Assembly (NCBI RefSeq): GCF_000282575.1
Contig: NZ_AKJA01000117.1
Span: 1 to 64,000, forward strand
Length of the DNA stretch: 64,000 nt
Source: Herbaspirillum sp. YR522
GTDB lineage: Bacteria > Pseudomonadota > Gammaproteobacteria > Burkholderiales > Burkholderiaceae_D
Reading direction: 5' to 3'
Below the pieces are notes generated by a model that saw only the letters and a list, made by a program, of their open reading frames with translations, searched no databases and was not told where the DNA came from. Of the stretch, positions 16,022 through 25,903 are shown piece after piece. The stretch's first letter is position 1, and the number at the start of each line of letters is the position of its first letter. The position numbers and the translations under genes are program-made.

Positions 16022-19000
16022 TCACAACTCCTCGCTAACGGCCACTCCTGTAAGGCAAGATGGGTCCTCACTGTCTGGCCAGTAATTAATCTGCAAACTG
16101 GTCTCTTCAAATTCACCAGTATTCAAACTTGCATATCCCTGCTGCACCGCAGCCGCGACGTTACCCTTGTCGTCGAACGCCAGAGTTGGCTGGTATAAGT
16201 CGATGCTAGGCAGTTCCTTGATGTCGCCGTTGTGGAGCGACCTAGTTGCCACGTTGGCCAGCCCCCATGGAGCTATCCCGTATTTTCCACTAGAAAGCAG
16301 CACATTTCCGAACTTCTTGTGCTTGGCGTACCAGGTCCACTGATAGGCCGACTTCTTCTCGTCGAACATGCCGAAGCTGATCTTCATTCTGACATTATCG
16401 TCGGAATGGCCATCGAAATCGACCAGACCGCCCCATTTGCGGGTAATAAAACTGCGCGGGCCTACTTCCACACGCAGGCCGGCGATGATGGAGTTCAATT
16501 CGGCCACCTCAGTGGGAAACTCTGCGTCACTCCATTTTCCCTTTTCGTTGCGGTTGACGCCGAAATAGCATCTGTCTGCCCACATCTCGGCCTGAGACGA
16601 TTCAGCGTTCATCGCATACCAAATAGCAGCAATCCCCAGCCCTACCAGAACGAGCGCGATGCCAATCGGTCCTAGCAGCGCGCTGGAGCCAATCGCCACG
16701 GCATAGCCACTGACGACAGCACTCAAACCGAACAGCAGGCTGGCGGCGTAATAGGCGTTACGAGCGTCTGTGTCACCGTGGGAGCCAGCCCGGCGGGCGG
16801 CGAATGCTGCCTGGATCGAGTCAACCATTCCCGAAGCCGCACCAATGAAGCCAGCCACCTTGATCAGTATCTTGCCCAACGCTTCCTTGCTCACCACTTT
16901 GAACAGCGCACCAATAGTCTCGGTGGTGGCGGCCACCACACCTAATCCTGCCGACAGCAATGACAATTGTGCTTCCTGACCTTCTGCTCCAAGCTTCTCT
17001 TTAATGTCTTTAATCGACGACTTGAACGCCCAGGCCTGGAAGATGATGGCGCCGCCAGCCAGCAGCGGTTCCTGCAGTTGACCGCCAATGCGCAGGCTCT
17101 TGCTCATCACGTCGCGCGCGAATTCCTTGGCCTGCTGCATGTTCATTTCGATACGCCGGCCTAACCCGCCCAGCTCCTGGACCACCGTATGGCTGATGAT
17201 GACGCTCGATACCGCCACCGAGCGCGCGACGCTGCGCACGGCAGCCGCACCGTCCTTCATCGCCTTGTCCAGCATCGCCTTGACCGTTGCCGCCTTTTCG
17301 AAGGTCCAGATGGTGACTTCGATGAGCGCGTCGCGCACCCTGGGGTTATTGATGCTCATGGCCCCGGCAAGCACCAGCGAGCCGACTTCCTTCTTGACCT
17401 TGCCGCCGACCTGGAACGCCAGGTCGGACAGCAGCCGCTGGTACTCGCGCACCGTCATCTGCACCTTGATGAAAATCGGTTCGACATCGTTGTACAAGGT
17501 CAGCGCGGCCTGGGTGGCGCGGTGAGCGATCACGCCGGCCTGGGCAGTGATCCTGGCCTCGAGGCGCCCCACCGACCCTGAAATGGCCAGCAACACCTGC
17601 GACAGGCTATCCTTCGCCGTGCCGATGAATTCCTTGACCTTCTTCTTGACCTCTTCGCCTTCCTCCGACGCCACCAGGTTCTTGGCCGTGTCGTACAGCT
17701 TGTCGCCCTTGTTCAACTCGCCATCGGCCGGCACCAGGTAGTCCATGATGTCCTTGCGGTTACCGAACAGCGCCGGATAGATCGGCGTGTTCGGGTCGCC
17801 CACCTTGGCCGTCAACCAGGTCTGCCATACCGCTTGCGAATACTTGTCTTCGCCGGCGCCACCGGCCAGCGCCAGCGCGTAGACTTCCACCAGCCGGCGA
17901 TAGTCGCTGCCGAAACTGGTGCGATAGTCCTTGAAATGGTTGGTCCACGCACTGTCCTTTGCCCACAGCGACCAGTCGTGCGCCTGCATCTCGATCTGCT
18001 CGTAGAACAGTTTCATCGCTGCTTCGTAGTGCTTGTCGAAGGCAGCGCGGTTCGGTTCGCTGTAGCGTTCGGCGATCTTTTTCCAGGCGGCGTCGGCGTC
18101 TTGCTTGGCGCGCTCCTTGCGGGTGGTAGTGATCGTGGTGCCGACGCCGCCCACGCCCAGCATCGGATCGGTATAACCGATGGTCTCGGTCTGCACGTCG
18201 GGCTGGTTCTTCTTCTTCTCGTCCATCGTCCGCACGGCCAGCGCGGTCTTCTCGAAGTAATCCTTCAGGCCCAGGATCGACTTCGAGACGATCAGCGGCC
18301 GCATTACCTTGTCGGTATAGTTCTGGCGCGCCTGGATGAAGTGCAGGCGCGCTGCATTGAGCTCCTGCACCATGCCCACCGGGTCGAACAAGGCAATGGC
18401 TGCCATCTTGCGCGCCGTGCCGAATTGCTTGGCGGTCTTCTGCTGGTACGCCTTGACGTGGCCACCCAGCGCGGCAAGCTGCCCGGCGCGCGGGTAGTTG
18501 CCGTGCAGGCTCTCCCACAGGAATTTCTCTTCCACCGTCTTTTCTGCTGACAACACCTTTGCCGTATAGGTCAGGCGCTGCTTGTACTCGGCGTCGTCGG
18601 TGGCGTATTCCTCGGTCACGTTGTGCAGCCCGGCGCAATTGTCGGTCAACTCGACGGCATTCTTCTCGGCAGCGGGGTTGGTCGCCAGCTTGGTGCAGTC
18701 GACCAGTTGCATGCGGGCGTCGGGCTTGGCCTCGAAGGCGTCCCTCACCGGCTTGCGCCAGGCGATATCGGAAAAACCGATCCAGACCTTCTTGTATCGT
18801 TCGGGAATGTTGATGAAGCTGGCAGGAATGTTATGGCCATCGCGCTTGCACGCCTCGGTCAGCGGGCGCTCGGTCTTGGCGTCGGGATCGTCCGGGTTCT
18901 TCAACAGGCGCAGGTAGCCGTCTTCGGTCACCACATAGGTCTGCCAATGCCCCTTCACGCCCAGGTAGACATGCACGAAACCCTGGCGCAACACGCGCAG

Positions 19001-19252
19001 CGTGTAGCGGTTGCCCTGCAATGCCTGGGCGACGAACTTTTCCATCTGCGGCAGCGATTGCAACGATGTGCCCAGGTTGGTCACATAACCCGGTTTGACG
19101 GCATAGCGCAATGGCAGGATCGGGTAGCCGCTGCGCTGGCAAAAGGTGCATTTGCCGTCCGAACCGAGCGCGCTCTTCTGGGCGCTATCGGCATTGCCGC
19201 GCAGGGTGGCGGCGCCGGTGGACGGCTTGATCTTGGTGGCGTCGGTGCCCAT
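16022..19252 (-). CDS. VasX-like T6SS effector (BTH_I2691 family type)
   Basis: A 1076-residue protein. Near the N-terminus is the motif C35-TF-C38 followed by QRSGYPILPLRYAVKPGYV, the typical opening of VasX/BTH_I2691 type T6SS effectors. The middle is helical and charged, with many Lys/Glu. Hydrophobic segments at about 760-830 and a strong double helix at about 835-878 (LSAVVSGYAVAIGSSALLGP, then ALVLVGLGIAAIWYAM) suggest membrane insertion, as for VasX, which depolarises target membranes. The last ~200 residues form a separate soluble domain. GGAG precedes the ATG by 6 nt. The order vgrG, DUF4123 chaperone, effector, DUF6708 is a standard cargo module. Pore formation is inferred from the family. 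Confidence 0.85.
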   Translation of the reverse strand: MGTDATKIKPSTGAATLRGNADSAQKSALGSDGKCTFCQRSGYPILPLRYAVKPGYVTNLGTSLQSLPQMEKFVAQALQGNRYTLRVLRQGFVHVYLGVKGHWQTYVVTEDGYLRLLKNPDDPDAKTERPLTEACKRDGHNIPASFINIPERYKKVWIGFSDIAWRKPVRDAFEAKPDARMQLVDCTKLATNPAAEKNAVELTDNCAGLHNVTEEYATDDAEYKQRLTYTAKVLSAEKTVEEKFLWESLHGNYPRAGQLAALGGHVKAYQQKTAKQFGTARKMAAIALFDPVGMVQELNAARLHFIQARQNYTDKVMRPLIVSKSILGLKDYFEKTALAVRTMDEKKKNQPDVQTETIGYTDPMLGVGGVGTTITTTRKERAKQDADAAWKKIAERYSEPNRAAFDKHYEAAMKLFYEQIEMQAHDWSLWAKDSAWTNHFKDYRTSFGSDYRRLVEVYALALAGGAGEDKYSQAVWQTWLTAKVGDPNTPIYPALFGNRKDIMDYLVPADGELNKGDKLYDTAKNLVASEEGEEVKKKVKEFIGTAKDSLSQVLLAISGSVGRLEARITAQAGVIAHRATQAALTLYNDVEPIFIKVQMTVREYQRLLSDLAFQVGGKVKKEVGSLVLAGAMSINNPRVRDALIEVTIWTFEKAATVKAMLDKAMKDGAAAVRSVARSVAVSSVIISHTVVQELGGLGRRIEMNMQQAKEFARDVMSKSLRIGGQLQEPLLAGGAIIFQAWAFKSSIKDIKEKLGAEGQEAQLSLLSAGLGVVAATTETIGALFKVVSKEALGKILIKVAGFIGAASGMVDSIQAAFAARRAGSHGDTDARNAYYAASLLFGLSAVVSGYAVAIGSSALLGPIGIALVLVGLGIAAIWYAMNAESSQAEMWADRCYFGVNRNEKGKWSDAEFPTEVAELNSIIAGLRVEVGPRSFITRKWGGLVDFDGHSDDNVRMKISFGMFDEKKSAYQWTWYAKHKKFGNVLLSSGKYGIAPWGLANVATRSLHNGDIKELPSIDLYQPTLAFDDKGNVAAAVQQGYASLNTGEFEETSLQINYWPDSEDPSCLTGVAVSEEL

Positions 19253-19293
19253 GTGGTTCTCCAGATACTAGTGCAGTGTGGCGTCGTGCGGCG

Positions 19294-20232
19294 TCAGCTC
19301 GCGTCGACGCGATAGGCGGCGATTTCATCAAGCGTGGCGTCATTCAACGCGCTGATCAGTTCGCTCAAGGTCTGCGGCCCGGCCTGCGCCTGGGCAATCG
19401 CGCGCAATGCGGCCGGATGCCCGGCCCAGCCGGATCCGATCGAAAAATCGTTCAGCGCAAAGAACACCAGGTCTTCGGTGCGCTGCAAGCCTTCATCGAT
19501 GGCCCGCTGCAAGGCCCGGTCGATGGCGATCTCGGGCTTGACCGGCACCATCCGCTGCGCATCGGCCAGCGCCAGCAGGACGACCTTTGCTTCGTCGACC
19601 CGGCGCTGGGCTTTCCAATCGTTTTCATCGAGATGCTGCCTGCCTTGCCCATCCTCGGCCAGGTCGTGCGCCGTCACGCTGCGCAAGGCGCCATTGAGAT
19701 CGACCCACAGCCAGTGGCTGACCGGCCCTAGCCAGCGCCGCATGAAGCCGTCCTTGCCGGCATCGGCGGCCAGCGCCAGGCGGTGCGGCTCGAACAGCGG
19801 CAGCACCCGGCGCTTGCCGAGGGTCAGGTCGAACAGTTCGCAGGCGTGGGCCAGGTGGGGCGCGAGCTCCTCGGCGCAACGCTCCGACAACAGCCATCCA
19901 CAGACATCCGTGCCGTTGACGCTGGCGTGGTGGGCCTGGGCATAGGCGATACTCTGGTCCAGCAGCAACTCGTCGGGATAGCCACGGTCGCCCGGTGAAA
20001 ACAACGTGACCAGGCTCGGGCAGATCTGCGGATCGTGGGCAAAGTCGGCGCGCTTGATCGTCACCGGGGTGCAGGCGATCTCGCGCCGGGCCAATTGCGA
20101 CGGATGCAGCGCATCATCGACGTGGCATGGGTGGTTGCCGTCCAGCAGCAGATGGACATGGCTGGTCGGATTGACCTCGCGCAGCTGGAACAATGCTGCA
20201 CGGATCTGCTCATGGAGTTGCGAGGTGCTCAT
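19294..20232 (-). CDS. DUF4123 T6SS effector chaperone/adaptor
   Basis: A 312-residue protein between vgrG and the effector. It starts MSTSQLHEQIRAALFQLRE and has the usual DUF4123 layout: an N-terminal VHLLLDGN strand, a middle CGWLLSERCAEELAPHL and RRWLGPVSHWLWVD, and a C-terminal helical part ending in a GWAGHPAALRAIAQAQAG segment. DUF4123 (Tap/TEC) proteins hold a specific effector and load it on the VgrG tip. The neighbours imply that its client is the VasX-like protein 41 bp downstream and its VgrG is the one 42 bp upstream. There is no signal peptide. Confidence 0.78.
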   Translation of the reverse strand: MSTSQLHEQIRAALFQLREVNPTSHVHLLLDGNHPCHVDDALHPSQLARREIACTPVTIKRADFAHDPQICPSLVTLFSPGDRGYPDELLLDQSIAYAQAHHASVNGTDVCGWLLSERCAEELAPHLAHACELFDLTLGKRRVLPLFEPHRLALAADAGKDGFMRRWLGPVSHWLWVDLNGALRSVTAHDLAEDGQGRQHLDENDWKAQRRVDEAKVVLLALADAQRMVPVKPEIAIDRALQRAIDEGLQRTEDLVFFALNDFSIGSGWAGHPAALRAIAQAQAGPQTLSELISALNDATLDEIAAYRVDAS

Positions 20233-20274
20233 TGTTGCCTTCCTTTCAGTGCGGCCGGGGCCGTGGGGCCGGCG

Positions 20275-23097
20275 TCACGCGCCAGTCTTGTATTCGCAAT
20301 CGGCCAGCGGCCCCGGCGCCGGCATGGCCACGCTGGCACTGCTGCCCTGCGGGCCGGTCAGCTCCTTGGCGCTGGCCTTGAATTCCATGGCCCCGGGGCC
20401 GTGCACCTCGATGTTGCCACCTTCCAGCTTCAGCCAGGCTCCCTGCGCGGTCAGCAACACGTGCTGCTTGCCGACGATGCTGACATCCTTGCCCACGCTG
20501 GCCACGGTCAATGCCTTGGCCGCCGTCAGCAGCATCTGGCCGGCCTGGCTCTGCAGGCTGACCCTGCCGGAAGCGGCATGCATGGCGATGCCGGCCTCCT
20601 GGTTGGGCTTGCTCGCGTCGCTGGCCTGGCCATAGGTAAACAGGCTGATGCCGGTCTTGGCAAGGTGGTGCAGATTGCCTTGCGCTACCTGGTTGATGGC
20701 ACGCCCGGCACTGATGCTGCTGGTCACGCCGGCAGCCAGGATGGCGCTGGCCGGCGTGACAGCGGCAATGCCCGACGGGCTCGACAGCTGCAATTGCGGC
20801 GCATTGAATGCGGTCGCCGCGCTGCCATCCTGCGCGCCGTTACCGGTCGATGCGCTATCGGTAGCCTTGATCACTTCGGCAGCATCGGCAAGCGACTCCA
20901 CCGCGGGCAGCTTGGCGGCTTCGCCTTCGCCGTCCAGCTTGGCATTGTGCTTTTGCGCAGTCTCGGCCAGCCGCCGCTGACGCTCGCCGCCCTGCTCCAG
21001 TTGTGCCAGTGCACGGCGCACTTCCAGCTGGGCGCCGGCATCCTTGTCGGTCGAGACCAGCAGGCCGCGGCCGGCACGTAGTGCCGCGCTGTATTGCGTC
21101 TTGAGCTCGAAACCGGTGCCGGTGGCGGCAAGCCGCTGATTGTCGGTCTGCTGGCGTAGCTGGCCCAGGTTCAATTCGCTGCTGCCGTCGTGGGCATTGG
21201 CATGCTGGTGCAGCGCCACGCGCGATTGACCCGGCGTATCGTCGAACACCAACTGGTTGTAGGCGCCGCCACCGCTGGCACTGGCACCCAGCGCCTGGGT
21301 CTTGATGCCGGTCAGTACCGCGGCATGATTGTGGCCTGCGGCGTCGCCCGGGAACCACGCCGGGGCGTTGCCGGTCGCCGCGCCCGCGCCCGCGCCCTGC
21401 CCGGCCTGGTTGCCCTGGGCGTTTTTCTGGCCCTGGCCGTTATAGAGGGTACCGATGACCACCGGACGATCGATATCGCCCTCGATGAAATCGATCAGCA
21501 CTTCCTGCCCGACCCTCGGTACCGCCTGGCCGCCCCAGTTGGCGCCCGCGGTGGGCGCCATACCGGCCAGCACGCGCACCCAGGTGCCGGCTTTTTCGTT
21601 GGCTGGGGCGCCGGCATGCCCTTGCGGCGTCGGCGACTGCAAGCCGCTGTGGCTGCGCTCTCCGCGTTGCCAATGGAATTGCACCCGAATACGATTGTCG
21701 CGGTCGGTATGCACCGGCTGGCCATCGATGCCGACCACAATGGCGCTCTGCTGGCCGTGCGCCAGGGGCTTGGGGTGCAGTTGCACGCCATCGCCATCGA
21801 CCAGCAACGGTCGATAGGCGATCTTGCTGCGGATGGCATCGAAGCGATTGCGGTAGACGGCACGGGCATCGCCTTCGCCCACCTGCAATGCTGCCTCCCG
21901 CAAGCGGCCGGCCCCGGACTTGTCTTCATCGAAGCTGACGCTTCCCAGCAGCCTGGCGACCTGGCCGCCCAGATCGGCGGCCAGGTTGTTATGTGCCTGA
22001 TGCACCACGCGCAACAGGACGAAATGGTCGTTGTCGGTGCCGTGATGATCGACGTGACCGCTCAAGGTGAAGCTGGTGCCGGCGGCGAATGCACGCACGG
22101 TACCGGCGCCGGTGAAGATCTTGTTGCGGGCCTCGATGGCCTGCATCTGGTTGGCGGCCTGGCGCTCTGCCTGTTGCCGGTTTTCGTTGGCGTACACACC
22201 GGGCGCATCACGACTGGCCAGCACCAGCTGGTCGCTGGCATTGTCGGCATTGCCGCTGGCCGCAGCTTCGCGCACCGCTGCCTGGCGGTAGTCCCAGGTC
22301 AGGATCTCGACCGAATTGGTCTGCCAGCGGCGCACGCTGCGCCAGTGGTCGATATTGTCTTGCGCGATCACCGCCCCGACCTTCGAGAAAGCGACGTCAC
22401 TGCGCGGGTTGCGCTTGAAGCTGCCGTTATGGTCGGCGATCACCACGGTATGCGTGCCCCGGCTGGCGCTGCTGCTATCGCCCTGGTGCTCGATGTAGTA
22501 GAACATGCCTTCTTCGGCCAGCAGGCGCGTGACGAAATCGAGGTCGCTCTCCTGGTATTGCGTCGTCAGGCTGCGCCTGGCATAGACCTCGGGATCCTGC
22601 AGATCGAACCGCCATTGCGGCTGCAACTTGCCCTGCCCCTGATAGTCGCGAAACACCGATTCGACGATCTCCGGCACTGTCATATCCTGGTAGATCGCAC
22701 TGTCCCGCCGGTACCGCAGGAACGACAACCAGGGCTCTATCGTCAGCCGGTAGCGCGCCATGCCGCCGTTGGCGCCTGCGATGCGGCAGTCGGTGACGAT
22801 TCCATGAAAATGGCGTGGCTGGCCATCGGTATCGAGTTCCAGCAAGGCTGGCTGTCCCACCAGCTTGCGCAGCGAGATATCCGCGTTCAGGCTGAGGCAC
22901 GCCAGTTGCAGGCGATAGCCCGCCATGGAATGGTCGATATCGGCGACGTCCTCCACTGGGCCGACGCCCTCTACCGCCTGCAGCGCCTCGGCCATCAACG
23001 CATCGGGACCATACTCGGCGTCCAGCGTAGTAAACAGCCGCATGACGCGGCTCGACTGGTTCCACGCGCCCAGCATGGATGCGATATCGAAGCTCAT
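20275..23097 (-). CDS. vgrG: T6SS spike protein VgrG (first copy)
   Basis: A 940-residue protein. The gp27-like part occupies the first ~400 residues (RLFTTLDAEYGPDALMAEAL, DMTVPEIVESVFRDY, QYQESDLDFVTRLLAEEGMF). The gp5/OB-fold part follows, with GTWVRVLAGMAPTAGANWGG and LIDFIEGDIDRPVVIGTLYN. A DUF2345-type beta-helix repeat region lies at the C-terminus. It trimerises to form the spike that sits on the Hcp tube. It ends shortly after the DUF2345 region (PLADCEYKTGA), without a toxin domain or the transthyretin-like extension of the second VgrG. That fits cargo loading through the separate DUF4123 chaperone encoded next to it. Confidence 0.96.
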   Translation of the reverse strand: MSFDIASMLGAWNQSSRVMRLFTTLDAEYGPDALMAEALQAVEGVGPVEDVADIDHSMAGYRLQLACLSLNADISLRKLVGQPALLELDTDGQPRHFHGIVTDCRIAGANGGMARYRLTIEPWLSFLRYRRDSAIYQDMTVPEIVESVFRDYQGQGKLQPQWRFDLQDPEVYARRSLTTQYQESDLDFVTRLLAEEGMFYYIEHQGDSSSASRGTHTVVIADHNGSFKRNPRSDVAFSKVGAVIAQDNIDHWRSVRRWQTNSVEILTWDYRQAAVREAAASGNADNASDQLVLASRDAPGVYANENRQQAERQAANQMQAIEARNKIFTGAGTVRAFAAGTSFTLSGHVDHHGTDNDHFVLLRVVHQAHNNLAADLGGQVARLLGSVSFDEDKSGAGRLREAALQVGEGDARAVYRNRFDAIRSKIAYRPLLVDGDGVQLHPKPLAHGQQSAIVVGIDGQPVHTDRDNRIRVQFHWQRGERSHSGLQSPTPQGHAGAPANEKAGTWVRVLAGMAPTAGANWGGQAVPRVGQEVLIDFIEGDIDRPVVIGTLYNGQGQKNAQGNQAGQGAGAGAATGNAPAWFPGDAAGHNHAAVLTGIKTQALGASASGGGAYNQLVFDDTPGQSRVALHQHANAHDGSSELNLGQLRQQTDNQRLAATGTGFELKTQYSAALRAGRGLLVSTDKDAGAQLEVRRALAQLEQGGERQRRLAETAQKHNAKLDGEGEAAKLPAVESLADAAEVIKATDSASTGNGAQDGSAATAFNAPQLQLSSPSGIAAVTPASAILAAGVTSSISAGRAINQVAQGNLHHLAKTGISLFTYGQASDASKPNQEAGIAMHAASGRVSLQSQAGQMLLTAAKALTVASVGKDVSIVGKQHVLLTAQGAWLKLEGGNIEVHGPGAMEFKASAKELTGPQGSSASVAMPAPGPLADCEYKTGA

Positions 23098-23170
23098 CGC
23101 CGCCCCCTTGTGGTCATCCTGGGCGCAATATCGACGTCAATGGTGCTGGGCCGGGTCATCGGGTCCTCGC

Positions 23171-25840
23171 TTACTGGATGGTGTACTTGAAATCGCCCTT
23201 CTTGCTGGCGGAAACCTTGATGCGGCTGATGGCGCTGCCCTCGGCCATGCGCGCCAGCACACTCTCGGCGATCTCCGGCAGCAAGCTGCCGTTGAGGATG
23301 TTATCGACATTGCGCGCCCCTGAGTCGACTTCGGTGCAGCGCGCCAGCACCGCCTCGACCAGCGCCTTGTCGTGCGTGAATTCGGCCTTGTGATTGGTCG
23401 CTATACGCTTGCCGATGCGCGCCAGCTTCAGGTTGATGATCTCCACCAGCACATCGTCGGCGATCGGGTAATACGGAATCACCTTCAGGCGGCCCAGAAA
23501 CGCGGGCTTGAACGCCTTGACCAATTGCGGGCGAATCAGCTGGTCCAGCTCGTCCGGTGTCGGCAGTTCGTCGGCCGGCTTGTTGAGGCAGGCTTGCATC
23601 ATCTGCGACGAGGCGACGTTGCTGGTCAGGATGATGATGGTGTTCTTGAAATCGATCTCGCGCCCTTCGCCATCATCCATGACGCCCTTGTCGAACACCT
23701 GGAAGAACAGCTCCAGCACATCCGGGTGGGCTTTTTCGACCTCGTCGAGCAGTACCACGCTGTAGGGATTGCGCCGCACCGCCTCGGTCAGCACGCCGCC
23801 TTCGCCATAGCCGACATAACCGGGGGGCGAGCCTTTGAGGCCCGACACGCTATGCGCCTCCTGGTATTCGCTCATGTTGATGGTGATCAGCTTGCGTTCG
23901 CCGCCGTACAGGGCGTCGGCCAGCGCCAGCGCAGTCTCGGTCTTGCCCACGCCGGAGGGCCCGACGAACAGGAACACGCCCTTGGGCTTGCTCGGATCGT
24001 CCAGGTTGGCGCGCGACGTGCGAACCCGTTGCGCCACTGCCGCCATCGCATGCGGCTGGCCCAGCACCCGTTCCTTGAGCACGGCATCCAGACCGAGCAC
24101 GGTCTTGATTTCATCCTTGACCATCTTGCCCAGCGGGATACCGGTCCAGCCGGCCACGATCTCGGCCACCACATGACCATCGACCTGCACCGGCACCATC
24201 GGGGTCTCGCCCTGATGCGACTTCAACTGCTCGAACAACTGTTTCAATTCGGCCCGGGCACGGTCGGCGTCGTCGGTGCCGGTGCGGTTCTGGTGGGCTT
24301 GCTCGAGCGCCGCACGGGCTTTCTGGATCTGTTCGTTCAGACCGCGTTCGACATCCCAGCGCGCGCTGAGCTGCTCGCGCTCGGCGCTGGCGGCCTGGTG
24401 GGCGGCCTGCAACTCGGCGATACGCTGCTGGTGCGCCGAACCGCTGGCGGCTTCGCGCTCGAGCGCGGCAATTTCGGCATCCAGGCGCTGCAGGCGACGC
24501 GTCACCCCTTCCAGCAATGCAGGAGTGGCATTCTGGCCCAATGCGACCTTGGCGCACGCGGTGTCGAGCACGCTGATGGCCTTGTCCGGCAGCTGGCGGC
24601 CGCTGATATAACGGTGCGACAGGCGCACCGCTTCGACGATCGCGTCGTCATAGACCCGCACGCCGAAATGCCGCTCCATCAACGGCGCCATCGCCCGCAG
24701 CATGGCGCACGCGACTTCTTCGCTCGGTTCCTCTACCTTGATGACCTGGAAACGCCGCGCCAGCGCTGCATCCTTCTCGAAGTATTTCTTGTACTCGCTC
24801 CAGGTCGTGGCGGCAATGGTGCGCAGTTCGCCACGCGCCAATGCCGGCTTGAGCAGGTTGGCCGCGTCGTTCTGCCCGGCCTGGCCACCGGCGCCGATCA
24901 TCGTGTGCGCCTCGTCGATGAACAGGATGATGGCGTGCGGGCTCTTGCGCACTTCATCGATGACGTTCTTGAGCCGGTTCTCGAACTCCCCCTTGACGCT
25001 GGCGCCGGCCTGCAGCAGCCCCATGTCGAGCGTATGGATCTCGACGGCCGCCAACGCTTCCGGAACGTCGCCTTCGGCAATGCGCAACGCCAGGCCTTCC
25101 ACCACGGCCGTCTTGCCCACGCCGGCCTCGCCGGTGAGGATCGGGTTATTCTGGCGACGGCGCAGCAGGATATCGATCGCCTGACGGATCTCGGCATCGC
25201 GACCGATCACCGGATCGATCTTGCCATCGCGTGCGCGCTGGGTCAGGTTGGTGGTGTATTGGTCCAGCGCAGGTGTCTTGCCCGCGCCGCCCGGGCGCAG
25301 CTCGCCTACGGGGTCGCCGCCGTCGCCGGCTGCGTCCGCGTCCTGCTGGTGAGAAGCGCCAGTCGCCTCGACCGATCCCTCGCTGAGCTTGGCCAGGTCA
25401 TGCTTGAGTTCATCCAGCTTGAACTTGGTGAACAGCTTGGAGCCGCGATAGGCCAGTTGCGCCAGATCGGGCTGGGTCAGCAACGCCAACAACAGATGAC
25501 CGCTGCGCACGCTTGGGTTTTGGCCATCCAGCGAGGCGATCAGCCAGCCATGCTCGAACAATGTCTGCAGGTGCGGCGACAACACAGGGGTGCGCGTATT
25601 GCCATTCTTGAAACGGCTTATTTCGTTTTCCAGATCGGCTTGCAGGCTGTCGATGCTGATGCCGCTACGGCGAGCGATCAGGCTGAAGTCCGATTGCGGC
25701 GTCTCCAGCAACGCCAGGAACAGGTGTTCCAGGTCGACCTCGTATTGGCCGCGCGACATGCACAAGCTGGCGGCGCGCTCGGTGGCGATGCGCGACGTGT
25801 CATTGAGCTTGCTGATCAGCGATTTCAGATTGATGCCCAT
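23171..25840 (-). CDS. clpV: T6SS sheath-recycling AAA+ ATPase ClpV (TssH)
   Basis: An 889-residue Clp/HSP100 protein. An N-terminal Clp-N domain (residues ~10-150) is followed by the first AAA+ module with Walker A GEAGVGKT at about 235-242 and Walker B ILFIDEAHT, a ClpB-like middle coiled coil (~400-540) and a second AAA+ module with GPSGVGKT at about 625-632 and Walker B VVLLDEVEKAHPD. ClpV unfolds contracted TssBC sheath and returns the subunits for reuse. It lies between tssG and vgrG in the same direction, 73 bp upstream of vgrG. All catalytic motifs are intact. Confidence 0.97.
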   Translation of the reverse strand: MGINLKSLISKLNDTSRIATERAASLCMSRGQYEVDLEHLFLALLETPQSDFSLIARRSGISIDSLQADLENEISRFKNGNTRTPVLSPHLQTLFEHGWLIASLDGQNPSVRSGHLLLALLTQPDLAQLAYRGSKLFTKFKLDELKHDLAKLSEGSVEATGASHQQDADAAGDGGDPVGELRPGGAGKTPALDQYTTNLTQRARDGKIDPVIGRDAEIRQAIDILLRRRQNNPILTGEAGVGKTAVVEGLALRIAEGDVPEALAAVEIHTLDMGLLQAGASVKGEFENRLKNVIDEVRKSPHAIILFIDEAHTMIGAGGQAGQNDAANLLKPALARGELRTIAATTWSEYKKYFEKDAALARRFQVIKVEEPSEEVACAMLRAMAPLMERHFGVRVYDDAIVEAVRLSHRYISGRQLPDKAISVLDTACAKVALGQNATPALLEGVTRRLQRLDAEIAALEREAASGSAHQQRIAELQAAHQAASAEREQLSARWDVERGLNEQIQKARAALEQAHQNRTGTDDADRARAELKQLFEQLKSHQGETPMVPVQVDGHVVAEIVAGWTGIPLGKMVKDEIKTVLGLDAVLKERVLGQPHAMAAVAQRVRTSRANLDDPSKPKGVFLFVGPSGVGKTETALALADALYGGERKLITINMSEYQEAHSVSGLKGSPPGYVGYGEGGVLTEAVRRNPYSVVLLDEVEKAHPDVLELFFQVFDKGVMDDGEGREIDFKNTIIILTSNVASSQMMQACLNKPADELPTPDELDQLIRPQLVKAFKPAFLGRLKVIPYYPIADDVLVEIINLKLARIGKRIATNHKAEFTHDKALVEAVLARCTEVDSGARNVDNILNGSLLPEIAESVLARMAEGSAISRIKVSASKKGDFKYTIQ

Positions 25841-25903
25841 ATCTTGTTGTTTTCCTTGATGATGTCGAATGTCGTGGTGGCCGAGGCCACCCCACCTGGT
25901 AAC

